From positions 2,542,001 through 2,606,000 of the forward strand of contig CBDEVI010000002.1 in NCBI GenBank assembly GCA_965243625.1: a DNA stretch of 64,000 nt. Reading direction: 5' to 3'. The stretch is from JAJECS01 sp965243625. Its GTDB lineage: Bacteria; Chloroflexota; UBA11872. Made by a program: the position numbers and the translations under genes. The first letter of the stretch is position 1, and the number at the start of each line of letters is the position of its first letter. Below the pieces are notes generated by a model, which was not told the origin of the DNA, searched no databases, and worked only from the letters and a program-made list of their open reading frames with translations. This document shows positions 43,891 through 51,817 of the stretch, in pieces.

Positions 43891-44574
43891 GTGAGCGAAT
43901 CGCAGCGCGTGGCGAACGTGAGTCCGGCACAGGACCACGGGCGGCTGCTGCTGCGCGATGCGCGGCCGACCGACCGGCTCCCCGCGGGCGCCCTGCTGCG
44001 CGAGGCGCTGACCCCGCAGCTTGCCGATGCGGTCTTTGGCTTGGGCGCCGGCGGCGCCTCGCGGTACTTCGAGCGGCTCTTTCAGCATCCGGGCACCCTG
44101 TGGAGCTACGACATCACCACGCTGGCCGAGCTCGACGGCGAGGTCGTGGGCTTGGTGTCGCACGCGCCGTGGGCGGTGCTTGCCCAGCGGCGCCGGTCAA
44201 CCCTGTGGGGCTATTGGCGCGCCTACGGGATTCGCGGGCTGCTGAAGCTGATTCCTCGCATCCGCGCCCTCATGCGCGCCAGCCCCGCCGTGCCGCCGGA
44301 CCATTGGTTCATTCCCTGTCTGGCCGTGGCGCCCGAGCACCGCGGCAATGGCGTCGCGCACGCCCTGTTGCAGACGGTGTACCGCCATGCCGAGGCGCAC
44401 GCGCCGGCGTGCAGCCTCTACGTGCCGACGAGCAATGCGACCGCGCGCGAGTTCTACGACCGCGCCGGCTACGTCGAGCGAGAAGGCGCGGACTCGGAAG
44501 TGCTCCACCGCTTCGCCGGCGTGAGTGGTCGGGTCCGATTCGAGCGGACGCTCGCCGCCGGCAAATCCGCCTAG
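43891..44574 (+). CDS. GNAT-family acetyltransferase
   Basis: A 227-residue GNAT-fold protein. Motif A is FIPCLAVAPEHRGNGVAHALLQTVYRHAEA (acetyl-CoA loop RGNGVA) and motif B is LYVPTSNATAREFYDRAGYVERE. The first 100 residues have a helical insert (SPAVPPDHW before motif A). The frame is open to 43765 and an ATG is at 43810, but the GTG at 43891 has AGGGAGGA 7-14 bp upstream and is preferred. Its TAG shares bases with the stop of the convergent next gene. Substrate unknown. Confidence 0.87.
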   Translation: MSESQRVANVSPAQDHGRLLLRDARPTDRLPAGALLREALTPQLADAVFGLGAGGASRYFERLFQHPGTLWSYDITTLAELDGEVVGLVSHAPWAVLAQRRRSTLWGYWRAYGIRGLLKLIPRIRALMRASPAVPPDHWFIPCLAVAPEHRGNGVAHALLQTVYRHAEAHAPACSLYVPTSNATAREFYDRAGYVEREGADSEVLHRFAGVSGRVRFERTLAAGKSA

Positions 44575-44822
44575 CGCCGGCGCCTTGAGGGGCGCCAGGC
44601 CATCTTCATGTAGCGGTCGCCCTGCTCGAGCTCGTCCAGCATTTGCGCCAATCGCCGCCGCTTGGTCGGCTCGCGCTTCGCCCGGTCGATCCACCCGAGA
44701 TAGTCATTGCGCTGATAGGGGGGCCGGAGGCGGTACGCGTCCATCAGCCCGCGTTCCAGCAACGCGCGCTCCACGAACTCCGGCATTGGGTTCAGGGGTC
44801 GCTTCAGGGTCGACGGCGACAC
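44571..44822 (-). CDS. YdeI/OmpD-associated family protein (short form, 83 aa)
   Basis: A much longer open frame continues upstream but only the last 83 codons make sense. They contain MPEFVERALLERGLMDAYRLRPPYQRNDYLGWIDRAKR-type sequence, matching the C-terminal domain of the YdeI/bacteriocin-protection family: the PPYQRNDYLGWI and RLAQMLDEL stretches are clear. The GTG at 44820-44822 gives a sensible start. Many relatives carry an additional N-terminal domain that is absent here. Function of the family is unclear. Confidence 0.8.
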   Translation of the reverse strand: MSPSTLKRPLNPMPEFVERALLERGLMDAYRLRPPYQRNDYLGWIDRAKREPTKRRRLAQMLDELEQGDRYMKMAWRPSRRRR

Positions 44823-45005
44823 AGGCGCCTCCCGACAGCGGGCCGACGATGCCAAGGATACGCAGCGCGCCGGTCGGTCTCCCGCGGACCAATCTGCGAC
44901 CGCGTCGTGGGACGCCCATGCCGATGGAGATGAGGCCTCGACCCCGGTTCCGCGCATCCGCCCCGTCCGGTAACATGGCCGTCCCTCTTGCGACGGTTGA
45001 CCCAA

Positions 45006-46433
45006 ATGACGATTGCTCGACTCCCCGGCGCCGGGGAGTCTCGGCGGCCGCTCAAGCTCCCTCGGCGGCAGTTGCTCCGGCTTGGCGCGGGGGCCGCGCT
45101 CGGCGGCGCGCTGCATGTGGGGCCGGCCCGGCTGGTCGCCCAGGACCGCGCCCCGTGGTGGGTCTTCGTGTCGGAGCACCGCGCCGACCTCGGCTACGTC
45201 GTGGAGGATATTCCGCAGGGCCAATTCGCCTCGACCTACACGTCGCTCGGCGGCAGCGCGGTGGCGGGCGCAGGCATCAGCGCGAGATTTCGCGACGGGT
45301 CGAGCGATCCGCTCTGCCAGGCGTTCGAGCGTCTGGTGCTGCACGTGTCGCCGGTCACGCGCACCGTCAGGCCGGTGCCGCTGCTCAAGATGGCGAGCGA
45401 GGGCGGCTTCGACGATTTCCTCGAGGCCGAGCATGGAATCCCCCCGGCGCGGACCGGTCGTGCGGCTTCGAGCCTCGGGATTAGCGGCGACTTCGCGGAC
45501 GCCTACCACGCCTTCGGCAACTGGCCGGTCTTGGGCGCCCCGGCGACGCCACCGGTGCGCGTGCAGGGCGTGACGATGCAGCGATTCGACAACGCCGTAA
45601 TCACGCTGCCGGACGGCGGTGGGCCCGAGAACGCCGAGTTGGCGCCCGTCCCGCTCTATCTGCGCGCGGCCGGGTACTTTCCCGAAATGCCGTTCCTGCC
45701 GCGCTCGCTGCCGGTATATCCGATGGAGGCGCCGCCGGTGATTCGCCACGGCGACGCCGCGCAGCCGTATCTCTTCGTCACGATCGACGACTGCTGGGAC
45801 CCGGCAATGACCAGCCGCGCGCTCGACATTGCGCGCGACGAGCGCATCAAGATCACCTTCTTTCCTGTCGGTACGGTGCTCCGGCAGAACCCGGACCTCT
45901 GGCGCCGGGCAATCGTTGAAGGTCACTCAATTGAGAACCACACCTACTCGCATCTGCCGTTGCCTGACCTGAGCGATGGCCGCATTCGCTGGGAGTTGGA
46001 CGAGGCCGGACGCCAGGTCAATTCCGCATTGGGGTACGCGTACCCCCAGCTGTTCATGCGGCCGCCGCTGGGTGCGGGCATCCCCGACGCGCGGAACCGC
46101 CTGGTGCGGATCTCGCAGGCCGCGGGGCTCCACATTGCCATGTGGACGGTGGATTCCAAGGGCTGGCACTACCCTCGGGACGGCGGGTCACGCGCCCAAG
46201 ACTTCGTGCTGGACAACCTGACCGAGAAACTCCAACCCGGGGCAGTGCTCCTTCTCCACGCCCTCGCCAGCGACATTGCCGCGCTGCCGCGTCTCGCGCG
46301 CGAGATCCACAGCGCCGGCCTCCAGAGCGTGAATCTGCGCGATCAACTGCATCTCCCCGGCCAGGAAATCGGAAACGGCGATCCGTTGTCGACGTGCCCG
46401 GAGACTCTCCCCGATGCCGCGGAGTGGTGCTAG
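45006..46433 (+). CDS. Exported polysaccharide deacetylase (NodB fold)
   Basis: About 475 residues. The N-terminus has a twin-arginine-like signal: LPRRQLLRLGAGAALGGALHVG, then ARLVAQD. A region of roughly 200 residues of unknown fold follows. The NodB deacetylase domain is in the C-terminal half: YLFVTIDDCWD (catalytic Asp and metal Asp), IENHTYSHLPL (the HxxxH zinc pair), FMRPPLGAGIPD (Arg motif) and VLLLHA (last His). The family removes acetyl groups from polysaccharides or peptidoglycan. I use the ATG at 45006; a TTG at 44988 is also in frame. Confidence 0.87.
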   Translation: MTIARLPGAGESRRPLKLPRRQLLRLGAGAALGGALHVGPARLVAQDRAPWWVFVSEHRADLGYVVEDIPQGQFASTYTSLGGSAVAGAGISARFRDGSSDPLCQAFERLVLHVSPVTRTVRPVPLLKMASEGGFDDFLEAEHGIPPARTGRAASSLGISGDFADAYHAFGNWPVLGAPATPPVRVQGVTMQRFDNAVITLPDGGGPENAELAPVPLYLRAAGYFPEMPFLPRSLPVYPMEAPPVIRHGDAAQPYLFVTIDDCWDPAMTSRALDIARDERIKITFFPVGTVLRQNPDLWRRAIVEGHSIENHTYSHLPLPDLSDGRIRWELDEAGRQVNSALGYAYPQLFMRPPLGAGIPDARNRLVRISQAAGLHIAMWTVDSKGWHYPRDGGSRAQDFVLDNLTEKLQPGAVLLLHALASDIAALPRLAREIHSAGLQSVNLRDQLHLPGQEIGNGDPLSTCPETLPDAAEWC

Positions 46434-46592
46434 GCCATCCGGCTCACAGTGGATTGGCCGCGGCGATCGTGCCTCGAAGTCTTTCGGAGTTGACCGTCGC
46501 CTGACGCGGAGCATCGACTGAGCCCCCGGTCGGCGATTCGCCGCCTGTTCCAGCCGCGGGAATCGCTCACCGACGACGAGCGGCGGTCGAGC

Positions 46593-48602
46593 ATGCGCGA
46601 TATGACGCTACAGGCGGTCGCCGCCTCCGGGGCCGACGGTTTGGCCTCCGGCGGCTTCCTGACCGCCTTCGCCCTGATCCTGGGCGCTTCAACCGTCCAC
46701 ATTGGAATCATGACGGCCATCCCGTTCATCGTGCAGCCGGTCCAGCTGCTGGCCGTCATCGCCGTCGAGCGCATGCGCGTGCGCAAGCCAATCGCGGTTG
46801 CGGCCTATTTCGCCGCCTACGCCACCTGGATACCCATCGCCCTGATTCCCTTCGCCATCGAGACGCCAAACCCGGGCGCGGTGACGCTGCTCTTGCTCTT
46901 CATCGGCGTTCGCGGCCTGGCCAACGCGTTCGTCACCACGAGTTGGAGCGGGTGGATCCGCGATCTCGTCCCCGAGGGTGTCATGGGGAGCTTCTTTGCC
47001 ACCCGCCTGCGTGCGGCCACGGTCGCCGCGGCGGTCACCGGACTCGCGGCGGCCTTTTTCATCGACTGGTGGAAGGGCGCGGTGCCGGAGGCCGAGGTGA
47101 TTCGCGGCTATTCCTACGCCATCTTGCTTGGCAGCATCGCCCTCGGCATGGGCGCCGTCGGATTCATGGCGCGCATGCCCGAGCCGCGCATGCTGCTGCC
47201 CGAGGGCGGCCGACCCCCGATGGTTCAGACGCTGGCGGCGCCGCTGCGCGACGGGAACTTCAGGCGCCTCATCAACTTCCTCTTCGCCTGGAGCTTCGTG
47301 ACTCAACTCGCGGTGCCATTCTTCGCCGTCTACATGCTGACGGTCCTCGAGCTGTCACTGTCGCTGGTCGTCGGCCTTGCCGTGCTCAGTCAGCTCACCA
47401 ATGTGTTGTTCATTCGCGTGTGGGGCGTCTTCGACGATCGGTATGGCGGCAAGGTCATCCTCTCGATCTGCTCGTCCCTCTACCTGCTCGTCATCTTGGG
47501 ATGGACCTTCACGACGATGCCGGATCAGCATGCGCTGACTCTGCCGCTGCTGGTTCTGCTCCATGCGCTGCTTGGCATCGCCGGAGCGGGGATCAGCATC
47601 TCGTCCACCACCATCCGCATGAAAATGGCGCCCCAGGCGCAGGCCACGTCGTTCCTCACGGGCGCCTCCCTCGCGGCCAACCTGGGCGCCGGCATCGGCC
47701 CGCTGCTCGGGGGCGCATTTGTCGAGTTCTTCAGCTCGCGGCATTTCGAGATCGGCATCGAATGGGTGGATCCGGCTCGGACCGTCACCTTTCCCGCCGT
47801 TTTCCTCACCGGGTACGACTTCCTATTTGCCGTGGCGTTCCTGCTCGGCCTGGTCACGCTCGGGCTGCTCGGCAGAGTTCAGGAGGATGGCGAAGTCGAT
47901 CGGCGGCAGGTCATGGGCGAACTGGCCTCTCAGACTCGCGAAAACCTGCGCGTCCTCAACGCGGTGCCGGGCTTGGGCCTCGTGGCCAAGCTCCCCGTGG
48001 GTGGCCAGCGGTTCCTGCCGCCGATTCCAGGCCTGGACGTCGCCGCCGGCGTCACGGCCTATCAGCTGTCGTCCTCGGTCGGCGCAGCGGTGACGGCGGC
48101 GACCCAAGGTGGGGCGGCCGCGCGCCAGGTGCAGGCCAGCGTGGACGGGCTGGTGACGCGCGCGCTTCAAGAAACCGAAGACGCCACGCGGCTCACCACG
48201 GCCTTGGCCTTCGGCGGCGCACGGGGCGCCGTCGAGGCGGCGCGCGGAGCCGGTACCGGCGCGGGGCAGCTGATTCACGACTCGATGGCCGGCGTACTGC
48301 GCGCGGTGGGCGAGGCGGCAACCGATCCCGTGGAGGCGCTGCGGGGGTCCGTCTATGGCGCGATCCAGGGCGCCGGCGAGGCGGGCGCGTCGGTGACCGA
48401 CGCGACAACCGAGGCCATCCGAGCGGCACGCGACGCCGCGCCCGACTTGGGCCTCTCCGACGAGCAGGCCGTCACGGCCGCGGCTCGCGCCGCCATGGAT
48501 GCCGCCGGCAGCTTGACCAGCGAAGCGCGGGCGCAGGTCAACCAGGCCGCCCTCAGCGCCCTGATGCGCGAGGATCGCGAGCCGCCGCGTCCGCCCTCGT
48601 AG
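46593..48602 (+). CDS. MFS transporter with long Ala-rich C-terminal extension
   Basis: A 669-residue protein. Residues 1-430 form a normal 12-helix MFS transporter, including FTRLRAATVAAAVTGL-like and VWGVFDDRYGGKVIL (motif A like) loops. The last 240 residues are hydrophilic and rich in Ala, Gly and Thr, with amphipathic helices such as TAAARAAMDAAGSLTSEARAQVNQA in which small residues recur; no known domain is recognised. The sequence LTDDERRSS just before the ATG is in frame and looks coding, so the real start may be upstream on a rare codon. Substrate unknown. Confidence 0.8.
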   Translation: MRDMTLQAVAASGADGLASGGFLTAFALILGASTVHIGIMTAIPFIVQPVQLLAVIAVERMRVRKPIAVAAYFAAYATWIPIALIPFAIETPNPGAVTLLLLFIGVRGLANAFVTTSWSGWIRDLVPEGVMGSFFATRLRAATVAAAVTGLAAAFFIDWWKGAVPEAEVIRGYSYAILLGSIALGMGAVGFMARMPEPRMLLPEGGRPPMVQTLAAPLRDGNFRRLINFLFAWSFVTQLAVPFFAVYMLTVLELSLSLVVGLAVLSQLTNVLFIRVWGVFDDRYGGKVILSICSSLYLLVILGWTFTTMPDQHALTLPLLVLLHALLGIAGAGISISSTTIRMKMAPQAQATSFLTGASLAANLGAGIGPLLGGAFVEFFSSRHFEIGIEWVDPARTVTFPAVFLTGYDFLFAVAFLLGLVTLGLLGRVQEDGEVDRRQVMGELASQTRENLRVLNAVPGLGLVAKLPVGGQRFLPPIPGLDVAAGVTAYQLSSSVGAAVTAATQGGAAARQVQASVDGLVTRALQETEDATRLTTALAFGGARGAVEAARGAGTGAGQLIHDSMAGVLRAVGEAATDPVEALRGSVYGAIQGAGEAGASVTDATTEAIRAARDAAPDLGLSDEQAVTAAARAAMDAAGSLTSEARAQVNQAALSALMREDREPPRPPS

Positions 48603-48607
48603 CGCCG

Positions 48608-51079
48608 TCAGCCGGTAGCGGCGCGGAATCGCCGCAGGCGGAGCGAGTTCCCCACCACCGACAGCGACTCCAGCGCCATCGCCAACGCGGCCAGCATCGG
48701 ATCGAGCTGCACGCCCAGCACGGGAAAGAATGCGCCGGCGGCCAGCGGAATGACCAGGATGTTGTAGCCAAACGCCAGCGCCAGGTTCTCCTTGATGGTG
48801 CGCACCGTGCGACGGCTCAGCCGAACCGCCGCGAGCACGCCCCGCAGGTCGCTGCGCACCAGGGTGACCTCGCCCGCCGCCATGGCGATATCGGCGCCGG
48901 CGCCCATGGCGATGCCCAGGTCGGCCTGGGCCAGCGCCGGGGCGTCGTTGATGCCGTCGCCCGCCATCACCACCCGCGCGCCCTGAGCCTGCAGCTCGCG
49001 CACGACCGCCGCCTTTTCGTCGGGCCGCACGCGCGCGCGGACCTCGTCGATCCCAACCGCGCGCGCCACCGCGTCCGCCGTCTCCGGTCGGTCCCCGGTG
49101 AGCATCACCACGCGCAGGTCCATGCGCCGCAGCGCGGCCACCGTCTCGGCCGCCTCGGGCCGCACCGTGTCGGCCACCGCCAGCACCCCGGCAAACCGGC
49201 CATCGATCGCGGCGTACAGCGGCGTGTGCCCCTGCGCCGCCAGCGCCATGGCTTCGGACTCGTCGGCGCCAAGCCGCACGCCGGCCTGCGCCAGCAACTC
49301 CGACGTGCCGACGATCACTGGACGTTCCTCCACGATCGCCTGCACCCCGCTGCCGGTGACTGAGTGAAAGGCCTCCGCTCGCGGGATCGCGACGCCCCGA
49401 GCCCTGGCGCCTCGCACGACGGCGCGACCGAGGGGATGCTCCGAGTCGGCCTCGGCGCCCGCCGCCAGCCGGAGCAGCTCGGCCGGCGCGACGCCGTCGT
49501 GCGGGAGCACTTCCACCAGCTCGGGCTCGCCGTGGGTCAGCGTGCCGGTCTTGTCCAACAGCACCGTGTCGATCTTGCCGGCGGCTTCGAGCGCCTCGCC
49601 GCTGCGGATCAGCACCCCGTGCTCGGCGCCTCGGCCGGTCCCCACCATGATGGCCAGGGGCGTGGCCAGGCCGAGCGCGCAGGGACAGGCGACCACCAGC
49701 ACGGCCACGAAGCTCACCAGCGCGTGAGCCGCCCTGGGGTCGGGCCCAACCGCCGCCCAGACGGCCAATGTGGCCAGCGCAATCACAATCACGGCGGGCA
49801 CGAACCGCCCGGCTACGCGATCCGCCAGCCGCTGCAGCGGCGCCTTGGTGGTCTGGGCTTGCTCGACCAGACGAACGATCTGCGCCAACACGGATTCGCG
49901 GTCCACCGCCGTCGTGCGGATGCGCAGACGCCCCGTGGTGTTCACCGTCGCCCCGACCACCGGGTCGCCGGCGCCCTTCTCCACCGGCACGCTCTCGCCC
50001 GTGATCATCGATTCGTCGACCGCCGATGCTCCGTCCACGACCTCGCCGTCGACCGGGATCTTGGCGCCCGGCGACACGTGGACGATGTCGCCGACCTGCA
50101 CGCGGTCCAGCGGAGTCTCGACCCGCTCACCGTCGCGCTCGACCAGCGCCGTCGCCGGCCGCAAGCTCATGAGGCGCTTGATCGCGCTCGACGCCTGACC
50201 CTTGGCCCGCGCCTCGATCCAGCGTCCGAGCAGCACCAGGCCGATGATGATCATGGCCGTGTCGAAGTGATGCATGGCGGCGCCGTTCGCCAGGAGCGAG
50301 GGCCAAATCGTGAGCACCAGGCTGGACCCGTAGGCCGCGCTGGTGCCCACGGCGATCAAGGTGTTCATGTCGGCGCCGCCGCGGCGCAACGCCGTCCATG
50401 TCCCCCGATAGAAGCGCCAGCCGAGCACGAACTGCACCGGCGTCGCCAGCGCCAGCTGCACGAACGGATTCGCGAACACTTCGGGCCGCCAGAGGCCGGG
50501 GATATAGGTCGCGCCCGCCCAGAGCACCAGCAGCCCCAGGCTCACGGCCCCGGCGGCCTGCCAGCCCAGCACCCGCTGCTCGCGGCGCCGGGCGGCGTCC
50601 CATGAGCCGACCTCGCGCTCGGCGGCGCCCGCCGCCGGTGATGCGACCAGCGCATACCCCGCCGCCTCCACCGCGGCGGCGAGGTCGGCGAGTGTCGCCG
50701 TGCCTCGAATCGCGCGCACGTGAGCCCGCTCCGACGCCAGGTTGACCGCCGCCTCGAGCACGCCCGGCGCCTCACGCAGCGCATCTTCGACGTTCGAGAC
50801 GCACGAGGCGCAGCTCATACCGTCGATCCGCGGGTGCATCTCGGTGGTAGGCACGTCGTATCCCGCCGCCTCCACCGCCGCCACGAGCGCCGCGGCGCCC
50901 GTGCGGGCCGGATCGAACTCCGCCGCAGCCGTTTCGGTGGCGAGGTTCACCGTCGCCGCCACGACTCCCTCGACGCCCGACAACGCCTCCTCGACGCGTC
51001 CCACGCACGAGGCGCAAGACATCCCATCAATCCGGAGCGTCACCTCGGTCGTTGCGCGCGCCGGCGCGGCGGTGGTCAT
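48608..51079 (-). CDS. copA: Copper-exporting P1B-type ATPase CopA
   Basis: CopA pumps Cu(I) out of the cytoplasm. The 823-residue protein has two N-terminal metal-binding domains with GMSCASC at 19-25 and 87-93, eight membrane segments, the ion-binding CPC in VVACPCALGLATPLA, TGES in the actuator domain, the phosphorylation motif DKTGT, the HP motif (SEHPLG), and GDGINDAPALA. The last helices have YN and MALESLSVVGNSLRL, consistent with Cu(I). It overlaps the csoR stop (ATGA), so CsoR controls it directly. Confidence 0.97.
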   Translation of the reverse strand: MTTAAPARATTEVTLRIDGMSCASCVGRVEEALSGVEGVVAATVNLATETAAAEFDPARTGAAALVAAVEAAGYDVPTTEMHPRIDGMSCASCVSNVEDALREAPGVLEAAVNLASERAHVRAIRGTATLADLAAAVEAAGYALVASPAAGAAEREVGSWDAARRREQRVLGWQAAGAVSLGLLVLWAGATYIPGLWRPEVFANPFVQLALATPVQFVLGWRFYRGTWTALRRGGADMNTLIAVGTSAAYGSSLVLTIWPSLLANGAAMHHFDTAMIIIGLVLLGRWIEARAKGQASSAIKRLMSLRPATALVERDGERVETPLDRVQVGDIVHVSPGAKIPVDGEVVDGASAVDESMITGESVPVEKGAGDPVVGATVNTTGRLRIRTTAVDRESVLAQIVRLVEQAQTTKAPLQRLADRVAGRFVPAVIVIALATLAVWAAVGPDPRAAHALVSFVAVLVVACPCALGLATPLAIMVGTGRGAEHGVLIRSGEALEAAGKIDTVLLDKTGTLTHGEPELVEVLPHDGVAPAELLRLAAGAEADSEHPLGRAVVRGARARGVAIPRAEAFHSVTGSGVQAIVEERPVIVGTSELLAQAGVRLGADESEAMALAAQGHTPLYAAIDGRFAGVLAVADTVRPEAAETVAALRRMDLRVVMLTGDRPETADAVARAVGIDEVRARVRPDEKAAVVRELQAQGARVVMAGDGINDAPALAQADLGIAMGAGADIAMAAGEVTLVRSDLRGVLAAVRLSRRTVRTIKENLALAFGYNILVIPLAAGAFFPVLGVQLDPMLAALAMALESLSVVGNSLRLRRFRAATG

Positions 51080-51453
51080 GCCGGGGCCGCCTCCGTCGGC
51101 GCGGGCTGCGGGACCGGTCCATCGCCGGCGAGCGCCTCGGCCACGCTCTCGAGGACTTCGCCGGTCGACGCGACACGCCGCAGGTGCCCCGTTCCCTTCA
51201 TGACCTCGAGCAGCTCGCGGATGACGCGCGCGCGCTCTTCGGGATCGTCGCCGCGGATGGCGGCGGCGACGCAGGTTTGGAGGTGACGCTCGAGAATGGC
51301 GGCGTTGACCCGCTCGATGGCGCCCTGAATCGCCAACGTCTGCTTGAGGATGTCCGTGCAGTAGGCCTCGTCCGCAATCATGCGCTCGACGCCGCGCGCG
51401 TGCCCCTCGATTGACCGCCAGCGATTGACAAGTCGTCGGGTCGCATCGTCCAT
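51076..51453 (-). CDS. csoR: CsoR-family copper-sensing repressor
   Basis: A 125-residue helical repressor of the CsoR/RcnR family. The copper ligands are Cys in EAYCTDILKQ and the His-x3-Cys pair in ERHLQTCVAAAI, the Cys-His-Cys set of true CsoR rather than FrmR or RcnR. When Cu(I) binds, the tetramer leaves its operator. The frame is open to 51480; the ATG at 51451-51453 is the family start. It heads the csoR-copA operon and has a GC-rich perfect inverted repeat just upstream. A long C-terminal Pro/Ala tail (about 25 residues) is present. Confidence 0.94.
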   Translation of the reverse strand: MDDATRRLVNRWRSIEGHARGVERMIADEAYCTDILKQTLAIQGAIERVNAAILERHLQTCVAAAIRGDDPEERARVIRELLEVMKGTGHLRRVASTGEVLESVAEALAGDGPVPQPAPTEAAPA

Positions 51454-51473
51454 GGATTCACACTTTCTACCCC

Positions 51474-51487
51474 ACCCCACCTGGGGT
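51474..51487. promoter_or_regulatory. Putative CsoR operator
   Basis: A perfect inverted repeat ACCCCA-CC-TGGGGT lies 21-34 bp upstream of the csoR ATG; a further ACCCCA adjoins it on the csoR side at 51469-51474. GC-rich inverted repeats of C and G runs overlapping the promoter are the known operator type of CsoR. On the minus strand TTGTGA lies just upstream and could be the -35. Confidence 0.65.
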
Positions 51488-51650
51488 GCATCACAAACCT
51501 ACGACAGTTGAAGCGTCCGGGGCAACGGGCGCTCCGTTGCGGAGGCCGCCGGACTTTCGGTCATAGGCCGCGTGGCCGTCGGGGCGCGGCCTGCCGACCT
51601 CCCAGCGCCGTTGCTGCAGCGCGTCGAGCAAGGCGCGGAAGCGGCAGAAA

Positions 51651-51733
51651 TGTCATTCCGAACGCAGTGAGGAATCTAAGGACGTTCTGCCTTCTCCCCG
51701 CCCCTTTGATTCCTCGCGTTGCTCGGAATGACG
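51651..51733. repeat. Palindromic repeat family A copy
   Basis: Arms GTCATTCCGAACG ... GAGGAATCTAAGG and TTTGATTCCTCGC ... CTCGGAATGAC. It lies in the 330-bp gap between the csoR operator and the DUF2298 gene; no gene is seen in the rest of the gap. Confidence 0.85.
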
Positions 51734-51817
51734 GACCGGGCTACCGGAATGACGACGGACGGGGCGGCGGCGGCCCGCCCGCCTGACGTCTGACCGTCGC
51801 TAAGCGCGTGGCTATCC

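Noticed and set aside
44823..45926. Upstream part of the 451-codon minus ORF ending at 44571
   Set aside because: It is antisense to the polysaccharide deacetylase gene and shows no family pattern; only the last 83 codons match the YdeI-like family.
46943..49363. 806-codon plus-strand ORF
   Set aside because: It lies out of frame over the MFS gene and antisense to copA; its sequence is Arg/Gly-rich shadow translation.
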